Assembly (NCBI GenBank): GCA_965267425.1
Contig: OZ253959.1
Coordinates: 1-64,000, forward strand
Reading direction: 5' to 3'
Source: G965267425 sp965267425
GTDB taxonomy: Bacteria; Bacteroidota; Bacteroidia; Flavobacteriales_E; Vicingaceae
DNA length: 64,000 nucleotides
The notes below the pieces were generated by a model. That model did no database searches and had not been told where the DNA came from. It was given only the letters and a program-made list of their open reading frames with translations. The position numbers and the translations under genes are program-made. Positions 53,063-62,320 of the stretch are shown piece after piece; position 1 is the stretch's first letter, and every line of letters begins with the position of its first letter.

Positions 53063-53287
53063 TTAAGGAACAGGATCGTATCCATGTCCTCCCCAGGGAT
53101 GACAAGACAATATCCTTTTCATTGCCAGACTCAGGCCTTTAATTGGTCCATGTTTGTCAAGGGCTTCAATCGCATATTGAGAACATGTCGGTGAGTACCT
53201 ACAATTCTGACCCAGGTACGGAGATATTCCATTTTGATAAAGTTTTACTAAAAACTTAAGGAACGCGACTATGCTCTTTTTCAACAA
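53063..53287 (-). CDS. yidD: Membrane protein insertion efficiency factor YidD
   Basis: 74 residues. The signature NCRYSPTCSQYAIEAL and the end LSCHPWGGHGYDPVP identify YidD, a small membrane-associated protein that helps YidC insert membrane proteins. It starts inside rnpA (32-base overlap) and ends 5 bases before the S41 protease gene. The usual yidC is not in the window. Confidence 0.95.
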   Translation of the reverse strand: MLKKSIVAFLKFLVKLYQNGISPYLGQNCRYSPTCSQYAIEALDKHGPIKGLSLAMKRILSCHPWGGHGYDPVP

Positions 53288-53666
53288 ACTCAGCGATTTT
53301 ATGTAAAAGTAGAACTAATTTACTTTCAATTATGTTATAATTTGTTAATTCCGAATCCATATAAACAAACATGATTTGCAGTTGTTTATTGTTTTCAATG
53401 AGGGGTTGAAGGTTGTGTTTGTTCAGTCGGTATGATTCACGCATTCTTCTTTTTATCAAATTGCGTTGATTGGCTTTTCTGATCAGTCTTTTTGGCACAC
53501 TAAATCCAACTTTGACAGGGACATCATCGTTTTCAACCAACTGAAAAATGGCAGAAACGGGATATTCTTTCCGTCTGTTTCCTTTCGAAAACAATGATTC
53601 AATTGCTTTACGACTTTTCAGCTTTTCATTTTTTCCAAAGCCGAATTTTTTCGTTTGGTGATTCAA
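53256..53666 (-). CDS. rnpA: Ribonuclease P protein component
   Basis: 136 residues from a TTG start, the only plausible start in frame. The RNA-binding motif RKANQRNLIKRRMRESYRL and GFSVPKRL are diagnostic. RnpA assists the RNase P RNA in maturing tRNA 5' ends. It overlaps yidD by 32 bases, as in many bacteria, but no rpmH precedes it, which is common in Bacteroidota. An inverted repeat TTCCTTG/CAAGGAA (53682-53688 and 53700-53706) lies in its leader. Confidence 0.95.
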   Translation of the reverse strand: MNHQTKKFGFGKNEKLKSRKAIESLFSKGNRRKEYPVSAIFQLVENDDVPVKVGFSVPKRLIRKANQRNLIKRRMRESYRLNKHNLQPLIENNKQLQIMFVYMDSELTNYNIIESKLVLLLHKIAEFVEKEHSRVP

Positions 53667-53748
53667 AACAAAACAAACTTATTCCTTGAAAGTGTCATCC
53701 AAGGAAATTAAAATCAGAACTAAAGATATTGGATTCCCCAGACTGGGT

Positions 53749-54495
53749 TTAATTCTTGTTCATCTTTTTTATGTAGTGCTCCAATGCCATAGACATGGAA
53801 GGAGCTTCCGGTTGAGGTGCAGAAATATCAATTCTAAGTTTAGCATCCTCAGCAGCCTTAGCTGTAGTTGGGCCAAATACCGCAATGCGAGTACTGTTTT
53901 GTTCAAATTCAGGAAAATTCTGAAACAAAGATTTGATTCCAGATGGGCTAAAAAATACAAGCACATCATAATTTACATCCTTCAAGTCTGACAAATCACT
54001 GCACACGGTTTTGTACAATACTGCTTTATCAAAATCGATATTATTCTTATCAAGAATTTCAGGAATCTCCTGTTTGTGAATATCCGAACAAGGAAGAAGA
54101 AATTTCTCCTGGCTATGTTTATTGATAACATCAATCAAATCAGAAAACTTCAATTTTCCGTGGAATATCTTTCGTTTTCTATACACTACATATTTCTGAA
54201 GGTAATAAGCCGTTGATTCAGAAATACAAAAATATTTCATTGAATCCGGAACAGTAATTCTCAACTCTTCACAAATTCTGAAAAAGTGATCCACAGCATT
54301 TCTACTTGTAAAGATGACTGCTTTATAATCAAGAATATTGATTCTTTCCTTTCTAAACTCTTTACCGGGAACACCCTCAATATGGATAAATGGGCGAAAG
54401 TCTATTTTAACATTGCACCTTTCCATGAGGTCAAAATATGGAGATCTTTCTGACTCAGGTTTAGGCTGTGAAACCAAAATTGTTTTTACTTTCAA
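53749..54495 (-). CDS. hemD: Uroporphyrinogen-III synthase
   Basis: 248 residues. HemD closes linear hydroxymethylbilane to uroporphyrinogen III in haem synthesis. The two-domain pattern is recognisable despite low conservation: AVIFTSRNAVDHFF in the first domain, and DVLVFFSPSGIKSLF and RIAVFGPTTAKAAEDA in the second. The gene order DUF4271-hemD-rnpA is frequent in Bacteroidota and supports the call. It starts 39 bases after the DUF4271 gene. Confidence 0.88.
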   Translation of the reverse strand: MKVKTILVSQPKPESERSPYFDLMERCNVKIDFRPFIHIEGVPGKEFRKERINILDYKAVIFTSRNAVDHFFRICEELRITVPDSMKYFCISESTAYYLQKYVVYRKRKIFHGKLKFSDLIDVINKHSQEKFLLPCSDIHKQEIPEILDKNNIDFDKAVLYKTVCSDLSDLKDVNYDVLVFFSPSGIKSLFQNFPEFEQNSTRIAVFGPTTAKAAEDAKLRIDISAPQPEAPSMSMALEHYIKKMNKN

Positions 54496-54534
54496 TTTTG
54501 CCAGGTTTTGTTAGGGTTACTTTTACTAGTGTCG

Positions 54535-55206
54535 TTAGCTGATTAGGCGTAATTGTTGCATCCAATGTGTCAGAACAATTAGCGGTAATATTTCAAGCGT
54601 GCAAAGGTAAATAAAAATGTAATAAGATTTAATGCGTTCGTAAGAAGCCAATTGGATAACCTTAAAAATGAAATAAAATATGACCAACAGCGATCCTATT
54701 TGCGATATATTCCAAGCTGTTTGGGAAGAAATGACATCGGAAAACAGACTGAACAAATTCACTGGAATCAATAAAACACCCATCAATACAAATAGTGAAA
54801 ATAATGCATATAAATATTCTTTGGCTAGGATTTCCGCGTCAAAAACATATCCCAAAAAAATGGCCAATCCACTTTTGCACAAATACATCAGACCAAGAAC
54901 AATAATGTAAATAACAAAATCAGCCACTCCTGCTTCCCCTTGAACAAACTGTGAAGACCATATGGCCATTGCTTGTCCCAACAATGAGGCAAACAAAAGC
55001 AACAATCCGGTAAAGCCGGTCAATAATTTTTCTTCTTTTAAGAAAGTTTGGAAGTTGCCAAAAGGCGCCAATGCATCCGTCAAGCTGAGAATTGCTTTTC
55101 GATTGGTTGAATAAGCCAATGCAATCAGCAATACGTTCGCGATGAGCAGAACCAATATCCATGAAGGAATTCTGCCGGAAATACTTATAATTTCAAGTGG
55201 CAGCAT
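54535..55206 (-). CDS. DUF4271 membrane protein
   Basis: 223 residues with about seven hydrophobic spans. It fits the Bacteroidota-specific DUF4271 family by length, topology and its place just upstream of hemD; the YLCKSGLAIFLGYVFDAE segment and following charged loop are the more conserved part. No function is known. Cotranscription with the DUF5777 gene 14 bases upstream and with hemD downstream is likely. Confidence 0.75.
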   Translation of the reverse strand: MLPLEIISISGRIPSWILVLLIANVLLIALAYSTNRKAILSLTDALAPFGNFQTFLKEEKLLTGFTGLLLLFASLLGQAMAIWSSQFVQGEAGVADFVIYIIVLGLMYLCKSGLAIFLGYVFDAEILAKEYLYALFSLFVLMGVLLIPVNLFSLFSDVISSQTAWNISQIGSLLVIFYFIFKVIQLASYERIKSYYIFIYLCTLEILPLIVLTHWMQQLRLIS

Positions 55207-55220
55207 GCTTTAAGAAATTA

Positions 55221-56123
55221 CTACATGTTGAATACTCTGGAAATGGTAAATCCAAGTTTGATTCCGCCATCATCCCAGGTATCTGGAGAGTCCACTAAGA
55301 AGTCATTTTCAATTATCCCTGGAACGTTGGTGACATTAATGGTAAATACGTGCCCACCGGTTTCCAATTCAACACCCATGGCAAGAGGGTTATAATATGG
55401 GTTGTCCGGATTGTCTTGCCGATATTCGTCAAAGTTGTAAAAGTAGTCAATCACAAAAGCCCCTCTTTTTGAGAATTTAAATCTCCCGGCAAAACCAAGT
55501 GCCAGCATGTCATTGGTTTCCTTACTGTCATTTCCGGAATTTGTATACTCTGTTACATAATTTCTGTGCAGAAAGGTAGGCAATACCTCAACGGATGCCC
55601 AGGAAGCCAATTTACTTGCAATGATCACCTGGTGCGCATAAGACATTCGATAAGATTGATTTTCATAGATGTTTTCAGGGTCTGCTTTTGGGGTGTATGC
55701 CATACACACATAATAAGCTGCCGATATCGGCATCCCTTTTTCTTTTTGTGACAAAAATCGATATTTCGCCTGCCCGTCAATATGTTCATTGGTCTTACTT
55801 CTACCTATTCCCAACATCAAATTGTCGGTTACCCCATAATCCAAGGAAAATCGAATATTGGATGCATTGTCCAAACCCCATAGTGTATGTGATCCTCCTC
55901 CACTCGCTTCACTTATGTTCCCGAATCGATGCACAATTCTGAATTCCAATGTTTTCTTTTTGGTTGTTTCTATGGTATTGGCATTGATTAACCGAATTCC
56001 TTTAAATGTAGCAAACACAGGGTCGTTAGATGAGCTTTCTTCTTCAAGCATGCTCATCAAATCCTCTTGTGCAACTACCACTCCTGCTGCAAGCAGGCAA
56101 ACAAAGAGAAAAAACTGTTTCAT
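55221..56123 (-). CDS. DUF5777 beta-barrel outer-membrane protein
   Basis: 300 residues with a signal peptide (KQFFLFVCLLAAGVVVAQ). Alternating short beta-strand segments such as IRFSLDYGVTDNLMLGIGRS and a C-terminus ending in aromatic/hydrophobic residues (GFTISRVFNM) suggest an outer-membrane barrel of the DUF5777 type. These genes tend to lie with YceI and cytochrome-like proteins, as here. The function is unknown; a role in substrate passage or redox at the outer membrane is only inferred. Confidence 0.75.
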   Translation of the reverse strand: MKQFFLFVCLLAAGVVVAQEDLMSMLEEESSSNDPVFATFKGIRLINANTIETTKKKTLEFRIVHRFGNISEASGGGSHTLWGLDNASNIRFSLDYGVTDNLMLGIGRSKTNEHIDGQAKYRFLSQKEKGMPISAAYYVCMAYTPKADPENIYENQSYRMSYAHQVIIASKLASWASVEVLPTFLHRNYVTEYTNSGNDSKETNDMLALGFAGRFKFSKRGAFVIDYFYNFDEYRQDNPDNPYYNPLAMGVELETGGHVFTINVTNVPGIIENDFLVDSPDTWDDGGIKLGFTISRVFNM

Positions 56124-56135
56124 TTGAACGATTCT

Positions 56136-56678
56136 TTATTTTTTAGGTGCATATTCCGCATGGACTGTCACTTCAACCTCTTCAGCTATATTTTGAACAA
56201 CCACTTTTGGAATTTTAATCTTATGATCTTCTAAGGCTACAATAAATTTTGAATCCAATATTATGGTTGAACCTTTTATTTCTAATGTTCCTTTGATGGT
56301 CCTTTCTTTTTCAACTCCATGAATGGTCAATTTTCCAGTTACACTGGCATCATGTTTGCCATCTTTCGAAAAGTCTATTTGCTCGTTTAATTTGCCGTAA
56401 AACTTCCCTGTTTTGTACTTGTCACTTTCCATGTAGTTCTCGTTGAAGTGCTCTTCCATCAACGGCTTCTCAAATTTAAATCCACGAATGGTGGCCACAA
56501 ATCCCATTTCGCCAGTTTCCGTATTCAATACGGACTGAGCTTTTTCATTTTCCGCTTCAATGTTTTCCAATGGAGCTTCAGAAAAGAATTTGATGTTGGC
56601 CGAAGTGGTTTTAAACACCTGGGCAAATGTCAATGCCGGTAAGGCAAGAAATAATAAAAAGTAAATCTTTTTGTTCAT
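56136..56678 (-). CDS. YceI family periplasmic lipid-binding protein
   Basis: 180 residues with signal peptide (KKIYFLLFLALPALTFAQ). The YceI/lipocalin-like beta-barrel is visible in VFKTTSANIKFFSEAPLE, MGFVATIRGFKFEKPL and KLTIHGVEKERTIKGTL. YceI proteins bind polyisoprenoid chains such as those of quinones. It is 10 bases downstream of the cytochrome-like gene and 12 bases upstream of the DUF5777 gene, so a single transcript is likely. Confidence 0.9.
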   Translation of the reverse strand: MNKKIYFLLFLALPALTFAQVFKTTSANIKFFSEAPLENIEAENEKAQSVLNTETGEMGFVATIRGFKFEKPLMEEHFNENYMESDKYKTGKFYGKLNEQIDFSKDGKHDASVTGKLTIHGVEKERTIKGTLEIKGSTIILDSKFIVALEDHKIKIPKVVVQNIAEEVEVTVHAEYAPKK

Positions 56679-56688
56679 AGAATTTGGT

Positions 56689-57033
56689 TTAGTTGTTCTG
56701 TCCTCCGTTATCGATCCAACATTTGATTAAATCTATTTCAGCTTCAGTCAAGGATCCAGGAGGAGGAGGCATATTTTGATTTACGACAACCCTGCTTTCC
56801 AGTTGACCATCTGTCACTTTGGATTTCAAGGCATCATAATCATTAAAATCTCCAGGGCCAACACCTCCAGGTTCATGACAACCCGGTGTACAAGATGCCT
56901 GCATGATAGGCAATATTTCATTCGCATAGGAGGCTTCGCAAGCAGGTTCAGCCACTTCGCCTTTCTCTGAGGTACAGGCATGCAAGATCAACACAAAAAG
57001 GAAGATGAGCCCGGTGGTTTTTTTCAGCATCAT
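56689..57033 (-). CDS. Cytochrome-c-like lipoprotein with CX3CH motif
   Basis: 114 residues. The leader LKKTTGLIFLFVLILHAC is a lipoprotein signal with lipid-anchor Cys20. The sequence then resembles short c-type cytochrome domains of Bacteroidota: NEILPIMQASCTPGCHEPGG, MPPPP as possible axial Met region, and EIDLIKCWIDNGG. The haem-binding motif is Cys48-x3-Cys52-His53, one residue wider than the standard CxxCH. Covalent haem is therefore likely but not certain. Its start overlaps the upstream gene by four bases. Confidence 0.7.
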   Translation of the reverse strand: MMLKKTTGLIFLFVLILHACTSEKGEVAEPACEASYANEILPIMQASCTPGCHEPGGVGPGDFNDYDALKSKVTDGQLESRVVVNQNMPPPPGSLTEAEIDLIKCWIDNGGQNN

Positions 57034-57857
57034 TTTGAAACTACAAATTTTTGATGACTTATTTGTCCTTCCAAATATAATGTAAGTATATAAATACCTG
57101 ATTCTAATGTCGATAATTCCAATTTTTGCCTGTCAGCACTCGATTGTACGAGTTCATCAGACCAAATTTTTCGTCCATTCAGATCAAATATTGTTAAGCT
57201 TACTGGTGAATTCGACACCAATCCTTCTATCCATAAATCATTTTCTACTGGATTGGGGTAAATCATAATTCCCAATTCTTCAAACGAAGAAATTCCGCTT
57301 GCTAAATCTTCGGTAACGGAAATGGAAGATGTATAAATGGCATCACCACTTCGGTTGTTGTTATTGTTAGCAGCATTTCCGGCCGCATAAAACGTTACAT
57401 CTCCAGTTCCTGACGTGGGAGCAGTCCAGCTGAAACTCCATGTTTTGGAATCTGATCCAGAGGTGCTTCCCGAACGATGAGTTGCATATGAATTGCCACT
57501 AATGGTTTGGACATTGGTTGTCCCTATAAATGAACCTACACGATCGTGGCCGCTATTTTCTGACGTAATGGTAAATCCAAATTTGGAAATCCCGGTTTGC
57601 ATTACAGTCACATCTACATTGTATTGTTGTCCGGGAATATATCCACTGGAAGGTACATCCGTATTGATGGTAACTGAACCTCCTGAAGGAGTGCCGGTAT
57701 GGCAACTTGATTGAGCGCAAGTTCGATTGTTATCTCCGGGGGAGCCGGTTCTTCCTGCCGGAGAGCCAGCAGTATAAGAGATCGCTTCATGGGTACCCAG
57801 GAATTGAAAAATAACAACAGTAAGTATAAAGGATAAAACAGTAAATAATTTTCTCAT
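57030..57857 (-). CDS. Secreted protein with CX4CH motif and T9SS type A sorting domain
   Basis: 275 residues with signal peptide. After a Gly-rich start, CAQSSCHTG (Cys47, Cys52, His53; CX4CH) precedes a reeler-like beta-sandwich domain (about 55-185, GYIPGQQYNVDVTV and SKTWSFSWTAPTSGTGDVTF). The C-terminus is a type A sorting domain (MIYPNPVENDLWIEG and ESGIYILTLYLEG, ending KFVVSK), marking surface or extracellular export through the type IX system. It is the first gene of the minus-strand run leading to hemD and rnpA. Confidence 0.8.
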   Translation of the reverse strand: MRKLFTVLSFILTVVIFQFLGTHEAISYTAGSPAGRTGSPGDNNRTCAQSSCHTGTPSGGSVTINTDVPSSGYIPGQQYNVDVTVMQTGISKFGFTITSENSGHDRVGSFIGTTNVQTISGNSYATHRSGSTSGSDSKTWSFSWTAPTSGTGDVTFYAAGNAANNNNNRSGDAIYTSSISVTEDLASGISSFEELGIMIYPNPVENDLWIEGLVSNSPVSLTIFDLNGRKIWSDELVQSSADRQKLELSTLESGIYILTLYLEGQISHQKFVVSK

Positions 57858-57974
57858 AAGCAGTGAGTTCTTTGGTTATTCATTTTTTGGCCTTCTGATA
57901 ATATCTTAATTATGTTCAGGCTAACTGAAGAACAAAAATGATATAGTTTACCTTTACAATCTAACTGTACCCCT

Positions 57975-58988
57975 ATGAAATATATTATAATTATTGGTTT
58001 TCTATTTTGTTCATTTACATCCATTGGACAGCAAAAGATTGACAATAGCTTTGGATTCCCGAATTCAACAAGTTTGCCAAAGTCATACTCTCTGTATATT
58101 CCATCAAGTTATGATGCGGCAAACCCAAATGGTCTATTAATTGGTTTCCACCCATTTAATACCGCAAATTGGAATTCAAAAACATGGAGAGATACATTGA
58201 TCAACCTGGCGGAAAGCCGGGATCTTATTGTGGCATGTCCAGATGGAGGTCCTGATGGTCGTGTTGATGATCAATTGGATTACGACTTTACAACTGCCCT
58301 ATTGGACTCCATGAATAATTGGTACAATATTGATGCAGACCGAATTTTTGCCATTGGATTCTCTGTAGGCGGAAAAGCAACGTACGAATACGGACTGGAA
58401 AATGCCTCCGTATTTCGTGGGTTTATTCCAGTAGGTGCTGCCATTACAGGAACCAGTTCATTTCAAGACAACCTGGCATCTGCACAGTGTAAAGCATTTT
58501 ATCTAGTGCATGGAGAAAATGATTCACCTGGAACCCGATATACCCCGGCTAAAGATTCATTAATAAGCAACAAAGCTGAGGTTGATTTCATTTTCATGGC
58601 GGGTATTGGTCATACATGGAATTTCCCTTCAAGAGAACTGATATTGAGAACGGCTTTTGATTTCATTGATACCGTGGTTTGCAAAAACCCTATTCCTCCT
58701 CCAACGAGTGTGGCGGAAATCGACCTTTCCGATAAAGTGAGGCTTTTCCCAACTTTGTTGAATCAAGGAGAATCATTGAATTTAAATGCCCAATTACCGT
58801 CAGGTTCTGTCTTAAATGTTACCATGTTTGATGCCAATGGCAAAAAACAATATGCCACTGCAATTTCCATTGACAATGCAAGAAGCACCCATACGCTGCA
58901 TTTGGGCGGTCTGGATAAGGGAATATATATTGTCCAATTATCTACCTCAAATACCTTACCGGTTGCACAGCGAATTATTGTGAAATAA
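57975..58988 (+). CDS. Secreted esterase-like alpha/beta hydrolase with T9SS type A sorting domain
   Basis: 337 residues with signal peptide. The fold resembles the LpqC/polyhydroxybutyrate-depolymerase and feruloyl-esterase group: YSLYIPSSYDAANPNGLLIG, nucleophile Ser130 in GFSVGG, and a catalytic His213 in GIGHTWNF. The last 85 residues form a type A sorting domain (VRLFPTLLNQGESLNLNAQL, DKGIYIVQLSTSN, ending RIIVK), with FPT in place of the usual YPNP. It is expected to be released or anchored outside the cell; the substrate is unknown. It is divergent from the haem-motif gene cluster. Confidence 0.82.
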   Translation: MKYIIIIGFLFCSFTSIGQQKIDNSFGFPNSTSLPKSYSLYIPSSYDAANPNGLLIGFHPFNTANWNSKTWRDTLINLAESRDLIVACPDGGPDGRVDDQLDYDFTTALLDSMNNWYNIDADRIFAIGFSVGGKATYEYGLENASVFRGFIPVGAAITGTSSFQDNLASAQCKAFYLVHGENDSPGTRYTPAKDSLISNKAEVDFIFMAGIGHTWNFPSRELILRTAFDFIDTVVCKNPIPPPTSVAEIDLSDKVRLFPTLLNQGESLNLNAQLPSGSVLNVTMFDANGKKQYATAISIDNARSTHTLHLGGLDKGIYIVQLSTSNTLPVAQRIIVK

Positions 58989-58991
58989 CAT

Positions 58992-59044
58992 GTCATAGTT
59001 TTGGGTCATAGTTTATTAAAAACTGAATGACTTGTTTACCTTTG
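58992..59044 (+). promoter_or_regulatory. Direct repeats and -7 box upstream of the RND/MMPL gene
   Basis: GTCATAGTTT occurs twice, at 58992-59001 and 59005-59014, 13 bases apart. A perfect TAnnTTTG box, TACCTTTG, is at 59037-59044, 22 bases before the start codon. The -33 position does not carry TTG. The repeats could be an activator or repressor site. A second TAATTTTG at 59057-59064 touches the start codon and is less likely. Confidence 0.4.
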
Positions 59045-59065
59045 GGGCATCAATTGTAATTTTGT

Positions 59066-61444
59066 ATGTGGGCAAAGTTTTCCGGGTTGATTCTCCGTAA
59101 CCGACCAGTGATATTGTTTTTGATATCTCTCTTAACTGCGGTTATGGGGTTTTTTGCGTCTAGAGTCACCATGAACTACCAAATGGCTCATGTACTACCG
59201 GAAGAAGATCCCGATTATATTGCCTTTGAAGAATTTAAATCCCTTTTTGGTCAAGACGGAAGTGTTTTGGTTTTGGGACTTGAAGATGCCTCCCTTTACC
59301 AACTGGACAATTTCACTCAATGGTATGACTTATGTAAAGGCCTAAAAGAAATCAATGGCGTTGATGAGGTCATGTCTTTGACGGAAATTCTCAATGTGGC
59401 CAAACATGCTGAAGAAAAACGCTTTGTCCTACGTCCGTTGTTTGAAAAAAAGCCGGATTCGCAGTCATACCTGGATAGTGTGTTGGCCGAAATAAAAAAT
59501 TTACCTTTTTATGAAAATGTCTTGTATAAAAAGGACTCCCCATTAACGTTGATTGCGTTGACGTTGGATAGAAAAGTGTTGGATTCCAAACAACGAATTG
59601 AGTTAATTGGTCAAATCCAGGAACTTGGGCAACGATTCAGTGAGCAAACAGATTTGGAATTGCATTATTCAGGAATGCCGTTCATTCGTGCGAATAGCAC
59701 TTCCAAAGTATCCAATGAGATCCGCTTATTTATATTGCTGGCCGTTATTGTTACCTCCTTAATTCTACTGTTGTTTTTCCGTTCGTTTATGGTCACCTTC
59801 TTTTCCATGTTTGTGGTTTTGGTTGGTGTGGTATGGGCGTTTGGATTCTTGGGATTGTTTGGCTATAAAATTACCATGTTAACGGGTCTGATTCCTCCGT
59901 TGATTATTGTTATTGGAATTCCGAATAGTATTTTTCTGTTAAACAAATACCATCAGGAATATCGAAATCATGGGAACCAAATAAAGGCCTTAAGTCGTGT
60001 CATTCAGAAAATTGGGAATGCCATCTTTTTGACAAATGTGACTACATCGTTGGGGTTTGCTGCATTCATTTTTACCGACAGCAATATTCTAGTTGAGTTT
60101 GGAACCATTACGTCATTGTCCATATTAAGTGTCTTCTTACTGTCCATAACACTCATCCCAATCATCTTTAGTTTTAGAAAACCGCCTATGCGTCGTCATA
60201 TTCGGCATTTGGAAAACCGATGGATGAGTTTAGCCATACACCGAATGATTCATTGGGTAGTAAACCGACGAAAATTGGTTTATGTCATTACCATTATTAC
60301 TGTAATCATCAGTATTTATGGCATATCAAAAATTGAAACCACAGGAAATTTTGCAGATGACTTACCACGCGACGATAAGGTTTATACAGATTTAAAATTC
60401 TTTGAAAATGGGTACAATGGGGTAATGCCTTTTGAGATCTTAATTGACACCAAAAAGAAAGAGAAAGCCATGAAGCTTTCAACGTTGAAGAAAATCAATC
60501 GATTGCATAAGGTGTTAGCTGAATACAAAGAGTTTTCCAGACCTTACTCTATTGTAGACGGAATTAAATATTCGAAACAAGCCTTTTACAATGGCAATCC
60601 AAAAAAATATGATTTGCCAAATAACCAGGAAAAGAGCTTTTTAGCACCTTACTTTTCAAATGCAAATGATTCTTCAAAAATCCTATACTCATTTGTTGAT
60701 TCCAGTAAGCGGTATACAAGGGTAAATCTTCAAATCAAAGATATTGGAACACAAGCCATGGATACCTTGCTGGCGAGCTTGAAGCCTCAAATCGATTCTC
60801 TGTTTAATCCTGAAAAATTCACAGTGACAACCACCGGAACCAGTGTGGTTTTTCTAAAGGGAACTACTTATCTGGTTAAAAATCTGCTCATCAGTTTGTT
60901 TTTAGCCATATTGGTGATTTCGGTTTTGATGTCTGTATTGTTTTCTTCCATTAAAATGGTTTTGGTATCGTTGATTCCCAACTTATTACCATTGGTAGTT
61001 ACTGCGGCTGCCATGGGTTATTTGGGCATCCCCATCAAACCTTCAACCATATTAATTTTTAGCATTGCCTTTGGTATTTCGGTGGATGATACCATTCATT
61101 ACCTCGCAAAATATCGGCAAGAACTCAACCATCATCGATCGAATTTAAAAACCGCCGTTTTGAATGCGTTAAGAGAAACCGGTGTGAGTATGATTTATTC
61201 TTCAATTATTCTTTTCTTTGGCTTTGGAGTGTTCACCGCATCTGATTTTGGAGGAACAGTAGCCCTTGGTATGCTGGTTTCGTTCACCTTGTTGGTTGCC
61301 ATGAATGCCAATCTAATTTTGTTGCCTTCTTTGTTGTTGTCTTTAGAAAAACGAGTGGTTACTAAAGCGTTTCGAAAAGAAGCTTTGCTTGAAATCCTTG
61401 ATGAAGAAGAGGATATTGATTTGGATGAATTAAGAATCAAATAG
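59066..61444 (+). CDS. RND/MMPL-family transporter
   Basis: 792 residues. One span at the N-terminus, a large periplasmic loop (about 35-215), five spans (about 220-370), a second loop and five spans (about 600-765) make the two-fold RND arrangement. The sterol-sensing-like transmembrane block and GISVDDTIHYLAKYR (acidic residues of the proton relay) match MMPL/HpnN-type exporters. They move lipids or hydrophobic molecules across the inner membrane by proton motive force. It is followed after 8 bases by rfbA, suggesting shared transcription with polysaccharide or lipid genes. Confidence 0.9.
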   Translation: MWAKFSGLILRNRPVILFLISLLTAVMGFFASRVTMNYQMAHVLPEEDPDYIAFEEFKSLFGQDGSVLVLGLEDASLYQLDNFTQWYDLCKGLKEINGVDEVMSLTEILNVAKHAEEKRFVLRPLFEKKPDSQSYLDSVLAEIKNLPFYENVLYKKDSPLTLIALTLDRKVLDSKQRIELIGQIQELGQRFSEQTDLELHYSGMPFIRANSTSKVSNEIRLFILLAVIVTSLILLLFFRSFMVTFFSMFVVLVGVVWAFGFLGLFGYKITMLTGLIPPLIIVIGIPNSIFLLNKYHQEYRNHGNQIKALSRVIQKIGNAIFLTNVTTSLGFAAFIFTDSNILVEFGTITSLSILSVFLLSITLIPIIFSFRKPPMRRHIRHLENRWMSLAIHRMIHWVVNRRKLVYVITIITVIISIYGISKIETTGNFADDLPRDDKVYTDLKFFENGYNGVMPFEILIDTKKKEKAMKLSTLKKINRLHKVLAEYKEFSRPYSIVDGIKYSKQAFYNGNPKKYDLPNNQEKSFLAPYFSNANDSSKILYSFVDSSKRYTRVNLQIKDIGTQAMDTLLASLKPQIDSLFNPEKFTVTTTGTSVVFLKGTTYLVKNLLISLFLAILVISVLMSVLFSSIKMVLVSLIPNLLPLVVTAAAMGYLGIPIKPSTILIFSIAFGISVDDTIHYLAKYRQELNHHRSNLKTAVLNALRETGVSMIYSSIILFFGFGVFTASDFGGTVALGMLVSFTLLVAMNANLILLPSLLLSLEKRVVTKAFRKEALLEILDEEEDIDLDELRIK

Positions 61445-61452
61445 TGTAAAGA

Positions 61453-62319
61453 ATGAAAGGAATCATATTAGCTGGAGGAACCGGAACACGCTTACATCCA
61501 CTGACCATATCGGTTAGTAAACAACTCCTGCCAGTATATGACAAGCCCATGATTTACTACCCTTTATCTGTACTCATGGATGCAGGGATAAGGGAAATTT
61601 TATTCATTACAACACCGCATGATGCGCCATTGTTCAAGAAATTATTGGGCAACGGAGAGGAGCTTGGTTGTCGATTTGAATATGCGGTTCAAGAAGTTCC
61701 TAATGGACTGGCGCAGGCATTTGTCATTGGTAAAGATTTTATCGGCAATGACCCCGTAGCGTTAATTTTAGGAGACAATATTTTCTACGGCACTAGACTT
61801 TCTTCCATCATGAAAGAAAATGTGGAGCTTCAAGGCGGGCTCATTTTTGCCTATCATGTTTCTGATCCTGAACGATATGGTGTTGTTGAATTTGATGCGG
61901 ATAACCGCGCAGTATCGATTGAAGAAAAACCAGAGAAACCAAAATCAAATTTTGCTGTTCCTGGTTTATATTTTTATGATAACCAAGTTGTAGAGATTGC
62001 GGAAAAGTTGAAACCCAGTAAGCGCGGTGAATATGAAATTACCGATGTGAACATGGTGTATCTCAATCAGCATGAGCTCAATGTGGCCAAACTTGATAGG
62101 GGAACCGCCTGGTTAGATACAGGGACACATCTTTCCCTAATGCAAGCTTCTCAATTTGTTGAAGTCATAGAACAAAGGCAAGGATTAAAAATTGGATGCA
62201 TAGAAGAAATTGCATTCAGAAATGGATTTATTACCAAAGCAGAATTACAGTCACTCGCGGAAAAACTAACCAAAAGTGGCTATGGGAATTATTTATTAAC
62301 TTTATTGGAACACGAATAG
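61453..62319 (+). CDS. rfbA: Glucose-1-phosphate thymidylyltransferase
   Basis: 288 residues. LAGGTGTRLHPLTISVSKQL is the nucleotide-binding start, LILGDNIFYG the metal-binding Asp, and EEKPEKPKSNFAVPGLYFYD the sugar-binding region. The enzyme makes dTDP-glucose, the first step to dTDP-rhamnose and other deoxysugars. The partner genes rfbB, rfbC and rfbD are not adjacent; the next gene is a different epimerase. It starts 8 bases after the MMPL gene and ends one base before the epimerase. Confidence 0.93.
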   Translation: MKGIILAGGTGTRLHPLTISVSKQLLPVYDKPMIYYPLSVLMDAGIREILFITTPHDAPLFKKLLGNGEELGCRFEYAVQEVPNGLAQAFVIGKDFIGNDPVALILGDNIFYGTRLSSIMKENVELQGGLIFAYHVSDPERYGVVEFDADNRAVSIEEKPEKPKSNFAVPGLYFYDNQVVEIAEKLKPSKRGEYEITDVNMVYLNQHELNVAKLDRGTAWLDTGTHLSLMQASQFVEVIEQRQGLKIGCIEEIAFRNGFITKAELQSLAEKLTKSGYGNYLLTLLEHE

Positions 62320-62320
62320 C

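Noticed and set aside
53682..53706. Inverted repeat TTCCTTG/CAAGGAA before rnpA as a terminator of hemD
   Set aside because: No T-run follows the stem on the minus strand, and it lies close to the rnpA start, so it is at most a leader hairpin.
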